Positions 1 through 8,320 of a stretch of DNA of 64,000 bases are shown here, piece by piece. Within the stretch, counting starts at the first letter, position 1. Each line of letters opens with the position of its first letter. The notes under the pieces were generated by a model. The model did not search any database, was not told where the DNA came from, and saw only the letters and a program-made list of their open reading frames with translations. Source of the stretch: CAZRCG01 sp964598565 (lineage in GTDB: Bacteria; Bdellovibrionota; UBA2394); contig CAZRCG010000001.1 in assembly GCA_964598565.1 (NCBI GenBank), positions 434,001 through 498,000 of the forward strand, in the 5' to 3' direction. The position numbers were made by a program, and so were the translations under genes.

Positions 1-1
1 C

Positions 2-1366
2 ATCAGCCCTCAGAATATTATTGCCTCCTATGAGGGCGAGGTAAAAATTCTTGATTTTGGTATCGCTAAAGCGGCTTCAAAAATATCTAAGACCGAGGCA
101 GGCGTACTAAAAGGCAAGTTTAGCTATATGTCTCCTGAGCAGGCATCGGGAAGAACAATCGACCAACGCACCGATATTTTTGCCTGCGGAGTAATCGCTC
201 ACGAACTCTTAACTTCTTCCCGACTTTTTCGAGAAAAAAGTGATACAGAGACTCTAGAACGAGTCAAAGAAGCCCTTGTCGAAGCTCCGTCAAAAAAAAA
301 TCCTCTCGTCCCAACGGAACTTGATGCGATTGTCTTTAAGGCGCTCGCAAAAAATCCCGATGCTCGCTACAGTTCAGCCGCCGCATTTCTCAATGATCTA
401 ACCAGACTCTCGGTGGATATGGCTTACAATTATAGCTCCAAAGAGATGAGTGCATTTTTGAAGACCGTCTTTTCCGCCACTATCGATGATGAGCAACGAC
501 GTTTGCAAGAAGCCCTTGCCAGAGTTCCTGATAGTCCATCCAAACAATTGCTTAACGCAAGAACCCGTGTCGCCTTTAAAGCCGATGTGAGCACTAACGG
601 CAACTATCCAGACGCTCAGGTTGACATGACCAAAAGCGTCGTGAAGAAACCTGGAGGTTTGCGACATCTACATCGTGGGATTCTTTTGTCGGGTTTGGCG
701 GCTATCGTCCTCGCTATCGCGCTCTTCTATACAGTACCTAGCGAGAAGTCTGCCACAATGATGGACTCTCCCTCCAACTTAACAGACCCATCTAAGGAAC
801 CTTCTGATGACGCTCAAGCTTCAAGATCTAATCTGAATCCTAAGTCCGAGAAATCGCCATTGTCTGCCTCTAAAGCAGAAAACTCGAAACTCTCGCTGCC
901 AAAAATACTCATCCCCTCTGAAACACCAAAGCCCGATATTGGTTCTATTCTAAGAGGCGTGCCCACTCAAAGTCCGACCTTAGCTGAAACCCATTTTCCA
1001 GACGCACGGCCCCTTGCCTCACTGCAATCGGAGGCAACCACAACCGTCTCTCCCCCAGAACCAGCGCCGCGCACCTCTACAAAGATCACCTCGCCAGAGC
1101 CAAAACCTCCCGCCTCCCAACCGGTGAAGAAAGCGACACTCAATGTGATTGCCCCTGCTGAAGGCTACGCGGAGCTGTTTATAGATGAGCAACGCGTGGG
1201 CACTGTCCCAGGACCAAAGGCCCGCGGTATTAAACTTAGCCCTGGCACTCACACCATTGAATGTCGAAGTCCGCAGCGAAGCTACAAAGGCGAGATTGAA
1301 TTCACTTCTGGACAAAATATCTCGTTGAAATGCGATGCGCTCGAATCAAATTTTAGCACAGACTAA
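2..1366 (+). CDS. Ser/Thr protein kinase, 5' truncated, with TM helix and PEGA-like C-terminal domain
   Basis: The frame is open from base 2, so the gene starts upstream of the window. The first visible codons read ISPQN, the end of the catalytic loop with its metal-binding Asn, followed by DFG (bases 50-58) and the P+1 segment GKFSYMSPEQ. The ATP-binding lobe and catalytic HRD are outside the window. After the kinase lobe a hydrophobic stretch (about bases 677-737, GILLSGLAAIVLAIALF) predicts one membrane pass. A Pro/Ser/Lys-rich linker then leads to a C-terminal module (ATLNVIAPAEGYAELFIDEQ...GIKLSPGTHTIEC) that looks like a PEGA domain, a surface beta fold often found on such kinases. Inference: a membrane-anchored Hanks-type kinase with a cytoplasmic catalytic domain and an external sensor. 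The substrate is unknown. Confidence 0.9.
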   Translation: MSPQNIIASYEGEVKILDFGIAKAASKISKTEAGVLKGKFSYMSPEQASGRTIDQRTDIFACGVIAHELLTSSRLFREKSDTETLERVKEALVEAPSKKNPLVPTELDAIVFKALAKNPDARYSSAAAFLNDLTRLSVDMAYNYSSKEMSAFLKTVFSATIDDEQRRLQEALARVPDSPSKQLLNARTRVAFKADVSTNGNYPDAQVDMTKSVVKKPGGLRHLHRGILLSGLAAIVLAIALFYTVPSEKSATMMDSPSNLTDPSKEPSDDAQASRSNLNPKSEKSPLSASKAENSKLSLPKILIPSETPKPDIGSILRGVPTQSPTLAETHFPDARPLASLQSEATTTVSPPEPAPRTSTKITSPEPKPPASQPVKKATLNVIAPAEGYAELFIDEQRVGTVPGPKARGIKLSPGTHTIECRSPQRSYKGEIEFTSGQNISLKCDALESNFSTD

Positions 1367-1451
1367 GATGCCGTCCGAAAAGCAATTATCTATTGCGGCT
1401 GGCTTCAAAGGTCTGTCGCCGAACTACTAAACGCGGAGTGAAGTTATGTTC

Positions 1452-1967
1452 TTACAAATTCCTCAAATAGTCGATTTTATGCTCCACTAAAATCTGAAGC
1501 GTTTGGATGCTGTCCGCTTGATATCTAGAAGATAGAACGGGATCTTTAGTAAATTCTTCTGCACATTCGAGGCCGAATAATCGTCTCAAAAGATTCTCCG
1601 TCGCCTGACACCATTTCTTGTAATCTCTTAGAACCTCGCCTTGGTGGCGACGATTGGCATTTCGCAACAAACCATTCGCGTTCGAAATAGATTGTTTCAG
1701 CATATTCTCGGGGAGACAGTCTTTTACACAGCGGTGAATATCGCGCCAAGTAAACTGACCTTTCTCATACGCCTCTTTTGAAAAGAGCTCCTTGAGGGGG
1801 GCAGGCTGGTTAGTCTTCTTCCACAAGATACCGATCTTACCTGTTTCAATGCAGGCCTTACTATCGAAGCTGTAGATATCGCTCCATTTCTCAAAAATCA
1901 GATTTTCAAGATACTCCACCAACTGTGAAAAATCCCTCTGAGCTATCTGCGGATCATCATTAACCAT
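1452..1967 (-). CDS. Hypothetical soluble protein, 171 aa
   Basis: I do not recognise this family. The product has no signal peptide or membrane segment. It is rich in charged and aromatic residues (FTWRDIHRCVKDCLP, DYKKWCQATENLLRRLFG) and is probably helical. It starts at an ATG with no strong Shine-Dalgarno sequence. It is followed on its own strand by an in-frame TAA, after which the same frame stays open for another 21 codons containing TPRLVVRRQ (see findings). It converges with the kinase gene and is separated from the secreted-protein operon by repeat A. Confidence 0.6.
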   Translation of the reverse strand: MVNDDPQIAQRDFSQLVEYLENLIFEKWSDIYSFDSKACIETGKIGILWKKTNQPAPLKELFSKEAYEKGQFTWRDIHRCVKDCLPENMLKQSISNANGLLRNANRRHQGEVLRDYKKWCQATENLLRRLFGLECAEEFTKDPVLSSRYQADSIQTLQILVEHKIDYLRNL

Positions 1968-2045
1968 GGTCTAGCTATACACCAGGCTCTTGATTCGTCC
2001 ACCGTTGACTGTACCCTCTCAGACTCTGAACCTCGCGACGGACCA

Positions 2046-2340
2046 TAGGCCGACGAATTTAGTGAAGACTTTCTTCATGGATGAAATGCATAACAGATTC
2101 GAGGAACTCCGCTTTTCTCAGAAGACCGCTCGAACGCCAGATACTCTCGACCAAGAATTCAGGTAGGCTCCTGCGCGGCTCTCCCCAAGATGATTGTGAG
2201 GCTGATTCCTTGGCCGCGCAGGAGGCGGCCGCAGATATGTTTTGAAGTGCAGACCGTCAGGGCGGTCTTCTGAGAGACGAATCCCATTCTTGAATCGGTC
2301 TCGATTTTTCAATAAATAAAAAAACGATCGATGTTCACCA
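2046..2340 (-). repeat. Structured intergenic repeat, copy A (divergent)
   Basis: The left end reads TAGGCCGACGAATTT, matching the terminus of copies D and E (TAGGC...CGGCGAATTTC). Arms that begin GATTC at 2096 and end GAATC at 2296 enclose CTCAGAAG (2117-2124) and CTTCTGAG (2267-2274). The distal core (GGCGGTCTTCTGAG) matches copies C and E in the same orientation. The inner stem is longer here: TCCTGCGCGGC pairs with GCCGCGCAGGA. The outer arms are more decayed than in the other copies and the right boundary is uncertain. It fills most of the 382-base gap between two minus-strand genes. Nothing else was seen in that gap. Confidence 0.7.
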
Positions 2341-2349
2341 GGCACGAGC

Positions 2350-3180
2350 TCACGGAATAGCAAACTGAACATTGGCCGAAGTAGGTGGTTTATCAACGAC
2401 TAAAAAATAATAAGACAGTCCTCCAGCCACAATAAGACTTGAACTGAGAACCCCCCAAAACCAAGGTGTCTCCCAAAAGGGTCGCTTATCGCCACCAATC
2501 ACCATCGTGCCTGCCAGTCGACCCGATGACAAAAGACTCGGATCGAGCGCAATATCGTCTTTAAGGGAGTCTGACGACTGGGGCATCATAGGGGCAAATC
2601 GCTCAGGCGCAACAAGAAAGCCCTGACGGGACGAATGCACGAAACCATCGCGGTCTAAATGATCAAAAAGACGGTACACAATTTGCTGGATCTTTTCAGC
2701 ATCCCCCACCATCGCCATGGTTTCTTGCTCGATACTTGAGAGAGTTTCAATGCGGCAATCAAACAATTGCATCGACAACGCGATATCAACGCCTCGAGCC
2801 TCCATTCTTGCCAAAACAGGAATATCAAATTCATTAGAGGCGCACGCCTCTTTGAAAAATTTTTTTTGATTATCGGCCAATGTCCCCGAGACAGGAGCAT
2901 AAAACTGGCCCCCATTCGAATCTCCCAATCTAAAATTCACAATCGATAACGCTCCAAATGAGCGAGTCATTTTATTGATGGCCTTTCGAAGATCTTCGCT
3001 CAGGCGATTTTCTGTCTCTGAATCTACGCCCTCCATGGATACACCGAGCAAGGCGGCTTTCTGATTGGAACTTCGAAAATCTTTCAAGGCAGCGCCTTGG
3101 GTAGCTTGCGATAGTAATGTATTTATGAGAACAAGAATCGCGACGATAGAGAAAGATTTTAAAAATAGAGTTGAACTCAT
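2350..3180 (-). CDS. Secreted protein with C-terminal membrane anchor, 276 aa
   Basis: The product has an N-terminal signal segment (FSIVAILVLINTLLSQATQG), a middle domain of about 200 residues without a recognised motif, and a C-terminal hydrophobic helix introduced by FWETPWFWGVLSSSLIVAGG. The start overlaps the stop of the upstream gene by four bases (ATGA), so the two are translationally coupled. Its C-terminal anchor closely resembles that of the upstream gene (KPFYKTWWFWTLSSLALAG), which suggests a related architecture. Inference: a periplasm-facing protein of unknown role working with its neighbour. Function is not assigned. Confidence 0.75.
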   Translation of the reverse strand: MSSTLFLKSFSIVAILVLINTLLSQATQGAALKDFRSSNQKAALLGVSMEGVDSETENRLSEDLRKAINKMTRSFGALSIVNFRLGDSNGGQFYAPVSGTLADNQKKFFKEACASNEFDIPVLARMEARGVDIALSMQLFDCRIETLSSIEQETMAMVGDAEKIQQIVYRLFDHLDRDGFVHSSRQGFLVAPERFAPMMPQSSDSLKDDIALDPSLLSSGRLAGTMVIGGDKRPFWETPWFWGVLSSSLIVAGGLSYYFLVVDKPPTSANVQFAIP

Positions 3181-4424
3181 GGTGTGTGTACCTCAAACCT
3201 AAATGAATCATCTTTTGATACCGCAAGGTAAGTTCCTATGCCTGCACCCGCCAATGCCAAGCTGCTAAGAGTCCAAAACCACCAGGTCTTATAAAAAGGT
3301 TTCGGGCTCGACTCCTGCAACCACAATGTCTCGGGCGATTTGCCAGCCTCACGCAACGTACCATCGCTCGAAATATCATCCACCATGCGCCCAATTAAGG
3401 CTTCAATCGCCTGAGAAAGTTGTGCGTCGCTCACCTCTCGCACCTCAGATAGTCGTCCTGTCGGACCCTCATACCACTGACCCAGCAACGTGAACTGGTC
3501 GTTCTTTCGTGTGACAGACCCTAGAAATAATACCCAGGCCTTCAAATGAGCTACAAAAAATTTAAGTTCAGGATGAGGAGCCAACTGACCTGTAGGAGCA
3601 AACAACCCTTTCGTTGAACGTCTTTTTGTTTGAAGCGTCTGCAAGAGAACCTGGTCAGGCAATCCGTCAAGCTTGAAGATGCTCGATCGAAAACCTTGAC
3701 GTTCCACGACCACGCCAGGGTCTGGCACAAGCAAAGGCAATTCTAGCGACGCCTTGTCTTCTGCGAGGCTCTGTTCCATTCTAAATCCCAGATACTTAAT
3801 ACCCACCGCTCCGAGAGGTGTCGTATAGGTCCACGATCGTTTCTCTAGAGCTTTCACCAGAGTTGCCGCCTGGAAAGTCTCGATCACAATCGGTGGAAAG
3901 ATATCATCCGCAATGGCCGCCGCGTTATCCACGGATTTCCACAGAGCAAAAACATTTTTTGCTGTCGCAAGATCTCCGAGCAAAGTTAGCACTGCGCCCT
4001 TGAGTCGAAATAAATCCTGCATCGTCTCAGCAGAAAGCTTAAGGTTGGCTTCAGAGACCATACTCCACGCAGTCTCCAACAACGCAAGGGCACGATCAAA
4101 CTCACTCTCACGGTAAAGAGCTGTGGCCTCTGCAATCGAGCCCACCATTACCTGATGAGCCTTGTCGGCGATCTCCAAATCTCGTCGAAACTCTTGCTCC
4201 ACAGAGGAACTTTCTACAAGAACACTCTCAATTTCACTGTTAGGCACCAACGACCAAATTCTGAGCCTATCTACTCGCTCTCGAATTGTAGAAAGCAGCG
4301 CTGTCTTTTCTAAATCACTTAAATCGTTCGTCTCGATATCAATAATGGCTGCTCGACGCGCTGCAGCATGCGATTCATTGGAAGTAACCATAAGCACAGC
4401 AATCAAGAGAAGTCTGAGAAGCAT
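3177..4424 (-). CDS. Secreted protein with C-terminal 'WWFW' anchor, 415 aa
   Basis: A short signal peptide (LLRLLLIAVLMVTSNESHAAA) is followed by a region resembling FlgO/PEGA-associated secreted proteins (AAIIDIETNDLSDLEKTALLS), a helical middle part with TPR-like spacing (about residues 90-180), and a C-terminal helix after KPFYKTWWFWT. From general knowledge, this tail motif recurs in deltaproteobacterial proteins that carry TPR or PEGA modules. It starts five bases after the plsC stop and overlaps the next gene by four bases, so it is the middle gene of a three-gene unit. No enzymatic motif was seen. Confidence 0.75.
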   Translation of the reverse strand: MLLRLLLIAVLMVTSNESHAAARRAAIIDIETNDLSDLEKTALLSTIRERVDRLRIWSLVPNSEIESVLVESSSVEQEFRRDLEIADKAHQVMVGSIAEATALYRESEFDRALALLETAWSMVSEANLKLSAETMQDLFRLKGAVLTLLGDLATAKNVFALWKSVDNAAAIADDIFPPIVIETFQAATLVKALEKRSWTYTTPLGAVGIKYLGFRMEQSLAEDKASLELPLLVPDPGVVVERQGFRSSIFKLDGLPDQVLLQTLQTKRRSTKGLFAPTGQLAPHPELKFFVAHLKAWVLFLGSVTRKNDQFTLLGQWYEGPTGRLSEVREVSDAQLSQAIEALIGRMVDDISSDGTLREAGKSPETLWLQESSPKPFYKTWWFWTLSSLALAGAGIGTYLAVSKDDSFRFEVHTP

Positions 4425-4429
4425 CGTCT

Positions 4430-5212
4430 CTATTGTGACGTCTTCGGCAGACTTTTTAAAGAACGCAATTGTTGTTGCAGTGCACTAACGGCCTCGGCCA
4501 TCTGCTCGGTCAATACATCTCGGCTTTCCAAGGAATAGGAATGAGAAGAAATTATCTGACCAATCGCTACCGAAAGGTTGGCTTGGCCTATCGCCAACGA
4601 CTTTTTAGGCAATGCATCTCGAGACCCTTCGATCGCCATGGGTAAAATATCGGCTCCACTTTCAATGGCCATGACGGCCGCTCCCTTTTTAAAAGGCAAA
4701 AGAGTGCCATCGTCCGATCGCGTACCCTCTGGAAAAACCACCAACGAATATCCTTGCTGTAAAAGACGAACCGCCGTCTTCAGCTGAGGATCTCGAGCCC
4801 CTCGCGATCGATCTACAAATTGAGTGCCCGCAATCCAAGCTGCCCACCCAAAAAAAGGTATCGACCGCAGCTCTTTCTTGGCCAAAAAAACTGTATCTCG
4901 AGGAGCTAACAAAAAAATGATGGGAATATCTAAAAGACTTTGATGATTACACACGACGACCAATCCTCGCTGAGAGGGGGCTTCAAAACGCCCATGAATA
5001 GAAACCTTCAATCCATGAGCAAAGAGAATCCAACGGAGCCAGATAGTTCGCACCCAAATGGCGACGGGTCCAAGTCGCCTTCCTCGATGTATGCCAAAAC
5101 GTATCGAAAGATCGAGAGGGCTCAGAATTACGAGAACAAGCGCCAGCACGATAGTTGCCGGAACAATGACCAGCACGGAATAGAAGGTTGAAGGTTTTAA
5201 GCCGAGCGCCAC
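4430..5212 (-). CDS. plsC: 1-acyl-sn-glycerol-3-phosphate acyltransferase (PlsC family)
   Basis: This enzyme should transfer an acyl chain to lysophosphatidic acid at the inner membrane, making phosphatidic acid for phospholipid synthesis. The family HX4D motif is present as NHQSLLD, followed by the substrate-binding FPEGTRSDDG. An N-terminal hydrophobic helix (SVLVIVPATIVLALVLVIL) fits the usual membrane tether. The 260 aa length is normal. The longest frame starts at a GTG with no ATG nearby, so the start is less certain than the identity. The gene leads the operon with the two tail-anchored secreted proteins and is divergent from ssb. Confidence 0.9.
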   Translation of the reverse strand: MALGLKPSTFYSVLVIVPATIVLALVLVILSPLDLSIRFGIHRGRRLGPVAIWVRTIWLRWILFAHGLKVSIHGRFEAPSQRGLVVVCNHQSLLDIPIIFLLAPRDTVFLAKKELRSIPFFGWAAWIAGTQFVDRSRGARDPQLKTAVRLLQQGYSLVVFPEGTRSDDGTLLPFKKGAAVMAIESGADILPMAIEGSRDALPKKSLAIGQANLSVAIGQIISSHSYSLESRDVLTEQMAEAVSALQQQLRSLKSLPKTSQ

Positions 5213-5359
5213 AGGCTATTAAAAAAGGGTTTACAGGGAGATGGCAAGATGACAAGCATAGGCCATTCGAGATGACCTTCGGCAAGGAAATCAAGATCAT
5301 TAATCTTCTATAAAGACCTTCAAAAAGTGTCTATAGAAGATATTTGGAAAGGAAAGCTC

Positions 5360-5779
5360 ATGTCGGGAATTAATAAAGTCATTATTGTGGGTCGCCTGGG
5401 TACAGATCCAGAGATTCGTTATACACAACAAGGGTCTGCCGTCGCCAATTTTAGCGTCGCTACCTCTGAAACATGGGTCGACAAAGCTAACGGATCCAAA
5501 CAAGAAAAAACCGAATGGCATCGAATTGTAGTTTGGGGAAAGACCGCAGAGCTTTGCTCGCAGTACCTTCAAAAAGGACGCCAAGTTTACTTAGAAGGAA
5601 AGCTTCAAACTCGCCAGTGGGACGATAAAGAGGGTGTGAAACGCTATACCACCGAGATTGTAGCTCAAACAGTTCAATTTTTAGGAGGTCGTACCGATGA
5701 ACGAGGTGGAGAAGCCACCACACCGCAGCCTGATCTTCCAACTCCCACCGTGCATGCCGAGGAAGATATTCCCTTCTAA
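5360..5779 (+). CDS. ssb: Single-stranded DNA-binding protein
   Basis: The product coats single-stranded DNA in replication, repair and recombination. The OB-fold begins right at MSGINKVIIVGRLGTDPEIRYT, continues with WHRIVVWGKTAELCSQYLQKG and LEGKLQTRQW, and ends in the acidic tip EEDIPF that recruits partner proteins. The upstream in-frame ATG at 5327 would add 11 residues not expected in the family. The ATG at 5360 follows a purine-rich GGAAAGGAAAG and is chosen. At 139 aa it is a short SSB with a compact linker. Confidence 0.96.
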   Translation: MSGINKVIIVGRLGTDPEIRYTQQGSAVANFSVATSETWVDKANGSKQEKTEWHRIVVWGKTAELCSQYLQKGRQVYLEGKLQTRQWDDKEGVKRYTTEIVAQTVQFLGGRTDERGGEATTPQPDLPTPTVHAEEDIPF

Positions 5780-5797
5780 AGACAATCCCTACGATAT

Positions 5798-6217
5798 TTA
5801 TTTTTGCAAACTCAAGGGGCTTGGGGCTAGGAGCTTCCAACCCTTGAGTTCATTATCGTAAACCCAATTGAAGTCTCTTCTTAAAACAGAAATTTCTGTT
5901 CCGTACATCGAATATAATTCTACAAGAAACGTTGAAACCGCTGACTGAGAGTCTTTTGATACGGCAATATTTTGTAATTCCATCTGCGAAACGGTGATGC
6001 CCTCGAGTTCAGACGACTTCTTTAGAAAATTAGGCCTTCCCTCAGCATCCACAAAGGAGGCCGCCCTCTGAATGTCTCCATGCTTAATTGCCATCGCATA
6101 GGCATTCACCGAAGAATGCAGTGCCTGATTCTTTTCGGCCTGACAACCTCCCAAAAGCACCGAGGAAAACACTAGAAGACTCCATAAAATACTTCGCATC
6201 ACTTCAATGAATCTCAT
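5798..6217 (-). CDS. Small lipoprotein, 139 aa
   Basis: After a short positively charged start, a hydrophobic segment ends in the lipobox LLGGC (SILWSLLVFSSVLLGGC), so the protein should be lipidated and membrane-attached. The mature part (about 110 residues; HGDIQRAASFVDAEGRPNFLKKS) resembles the small alpha+beta fold of NTF2-like secreted domains, but this is only an impression. The frame extends upstream. The start at 6217 gives a normal signal peptide and leaves 38 bases to the divergent acyl-CoA dehydrogenase. The ATG at 6199 is an alternative. Confidence 0.7.
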   Translation of the reverse strand: MRFIEVMRSILWSLLVFSSVLLGGCQAEKNQALHSSVNAYAMAIKHGDIQRAASFVDAEGRPNFLKKSSELEGITVSQMELQNIAVSKDSQSAVSTFLVELYSMYGTEISVLRRDFNWVYDNELKGWKLLAPSPLSLQK

Positions 6218-6255
6218 ACCATAGATCATACGATTCTTAAGCACAGGAGACCAAG

Positions 6256-7407
6256 ATGATTTCATTTGAATTGAGCCCAGAACAAAAATCACTCAGAGAT
6301 CTAGTTCGAGAATTTTCAAAATCTGAAGTGCGCCCGCGAGCAGCGGCATTAGATCAAAGTGGAGATTATCCTCATGAGATTGCTCAGAAGGCCTTCGAAG
6401 CGGGTATTTTAAACGGCCATATTCCCCAAACTTACGGCGGCCCAGGCCTGAGCGTTCTTGAGTCAGCTCTCGTTTCGGAAGAACTCGCGTGGGGGTGCTC
6501 TGGCATTTCGACAGCCCTCGAAGCCAACAATTTGGCCGCATCTCCTTTAATCGTGGGGGCCTCTGAGGAGATTAAGAAAGAGTTTTTAGGACAACTTACA
6601 GCCTCTCGATGCTATGCTGCCTACTGCGTCACAGAGCCTGGCGCAGGCAGCGATGTCGCTGCCATTAAAACTACGGCTACCAAGAAAGGGGATGACTATA
6701 TTTTAAATGGTTCGAAAATGTGGATCACCAATGCCTCGGTAGCATCCTGGTTTTTTGTGCTCGCAGCCACCGATCCCTCTAAAAAACATAAAGGCCTTAC
6801 GGGCTTCGTTGTTCCTGCCCAAACTCCTGGAATTAAAGTTGGCAAAAAAGAGATAAACCTCGGTCAACGATGTTCAGACACGCGAGGCATCACGTTTGAA
6901 GAAGTTAAGGTCCCATCTAAATATAGGGTTGGCAACGAAGGCGATGGTTTTAAGATTGCGATGGGGGCTTTCGACCATACGCGACCTTTGGTCGCCGCGT
7001 CGGCTATTGGTTTGAGCCAAGCGGCGATGGAGCACGCCATAGATTACGCCTTAGAACGCCAAACCTTTGGCGTCCCCATTGCTCAGCATCAAGCCGTCGC
7101 TTTTATGATCGCCGAGATGAGTCGCGATATTGAGGCGGGCCGACTGTTAACCTGGAAGGCGGCTTGGACTATCGATCAAGGTCAAAAAAATACTTTGGCC
7201 GCGTCTTATGCAAAAGTCTTCGCCGCAGACTCTGCCATGCGCATTACCACCGATGCTGTTCAAATTTTTGGCGGCTACGGCTACTCCACCGAATATCCTG
7301 TTGAAAAACTTATGCGAGATGCCAAGATATTCCAAATCTATGAAGGAACTTCACAGATTCAACGCATGATTATCGCGCGAGAAGTTTTGTCAGCCCGAAA
7401 CGCTTAA
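6256..7407 (+). CDS. Acyl-CoA dehydrogenase
   Basis: A FAD enzyme that oxidises acyl-CoA to trans-2-enoyl-CoA, passing electrons to ETF. At 383 aa it is full length. Family signatures are clear: CVTEPGAGSDVAAIKTTA (FAD and substrate binding), GSKMWITNA, and QIFGGYGYSTEYPVEKLMRDAK. The catalytic-base region is IYEGTSQIQRMIIAREVL, with Glu in the short/medium-chain position. A ribosome site AGGAGA precedes the ATG. It is monocistronic here, and exact chain-length specificity cannot be read from the sequence. Branched-chain (isovaleryl) or short-chain variants are equally possible. Confidence 0.93.
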   Translation: MISFELSPEQKSLRDLVREFSKSEVRPRAAALDQSGDYPHEIAQKAFEAGILNGHIPQTYGGPGLSVLESALVSEELAWGCSGISTALEANNLAASPLIVGASEEIKKEFLGQLTASRCYAAYCVTEPGAGSDVAAIKTTATKKGDDYILNGSKMWITNASVASWFFVLAATDPSKKHKGLTGFVVPAQTPGIKVGKKEINLGQRCSDTRGITFEEVKVPSKYRVGNEGDGFKIAMGAFDHTRPLVAASAIGLSQAAMEHAIDYALERQTFGVPIAQHQAVAFMIAEMSRDIEAGRLLTWKAAWTIDQGQKNTLAASYAKVFAADSAMRITTDAVQIFGGYGYSTEYPVEKLMRDAKIFQIYEGTSQIQRMIIAREVLSARNA

Positions 7408-7453
7408 CCCATAAATTACACCCATGCTAGTATGGGAGTGGTAAACTGGGAGC

Positions 7454-8320
7454 ATGAGGGCTGCTGAGCAATTCTATCATCGAGAACGCCCAATATGGCA
7501 CCCGCTAGCAAGCTGCGTCTTGCTTTCAAGACTTGCCCTGATCCTATGCTTCGCTCTCGCATTTTTCGACAAATTAGAGGCGAAAACAGGCCGAAAGCCG
7601 GCCCCTCAACCGAGCACTCTGACTCTGGCCCTCAAAGCGGAGAAAGCACGTAATATTGAAGAGGGCATCAAGCTCTTTAAGATGGCTCTCGACGAAAAAC
7701 TTTCGCGAGATGATCGCGCCCTCGCCTTGATAGGACTCCTAAGAGCTCAGAATGCCCTCGGTCAACAATTCTACTTTGGCTCAAAAGACCGAGTCGAATC
7801 TCGAAATCTCTTTGCCAAGAATCTCACCCTGTCAGAGACCTTTCTTAAGACGTATCCCGAAAAAGTGGAAGCTTGGTTTGCCCATGTGGTCACGTCAGGC
7901 AATCTTGCTCTTTTGTCAGGTGCCGGTCAAAAAGTTCGATTGGCACGAAATATTGAAAAGCATCTTAAACACGCTGAACAAATCGACCCCACCTTTGCGT
8001 ATACCTATTTAGCGAGAGGAATTTTCTTCGTGGAAATCTCTCGCGTTTCCGCATTTGAACGTTGGCTTGCGCAATGGATATGGGGAGATCTACCCACAGG
8101 CACCGTCCTTGACGCAGAGCGCGAGCTTCGCTACAGCCTCTCTCTCGACCCTCATTTTTTACTGACCCGATTTCATTTAGCTCAGGCCCTTCTAAAGCTC
8201 GATCGGCCCAGCGAAGCCCTCAAAGAGTTTCACGAAATACTTAAGAGACCCTCTCTCGACTATAATGACGACCTATGGAAAAAAATGAGCCAAGAGTTCA
8301 TCAAAGACCTGGAGCCATAG
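7454..8320 (+). CDS. TPR-like secreted or membrane-tethered protein, 288 aa
   Basis: An N-terminal hydrophobic segment (LALILCFALAFFDKL) suggests export or anchoring. The rest is helical with TPR-like units, for example the last one: FLLTRFHLAQALLKLDRPSEALKEFHEIL. A GGGAG ribosome site precedes the ATG. A small inverted repeat (CCCATgctagtATGGG) lies just upstream. The gene overlaps the next one by 46 bases if the longer downstream start is used, which suggests a two-gene unit. Family and function are not recognised. Confidence 0.7.
   Translation: MRAAEQFYHRERPIWHPLASCVLLSRLALILCFALAFFDKLEAKTGRKPAPQPSTLTLALKAEKARNIEEGIKLFKMALDEKLSRDDRALALIGLLRAQNALGQQFYFGSKDRVESRNLFAKNLTLSETFLKTYPEKVEAWFAHVVTSGNLALLSGAGQKVRLARNIEKHLKHAEQIDPTFAYTYLARGIFFVEISRVSAFERWLAQWIWGDLPTGTVLDAERELRYSLSLDPHFLLTRFHLAQALLKLDRPSEALKEFHEILKRPSLDYNDDLWKKMSQEFIKDLEP

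Noticed and set aside
2118..2396. 92-codon minus-strand frame over repeat A.
   Set aside because: It follows the repeat arms and core; palindromic structure explains the absence of stops.
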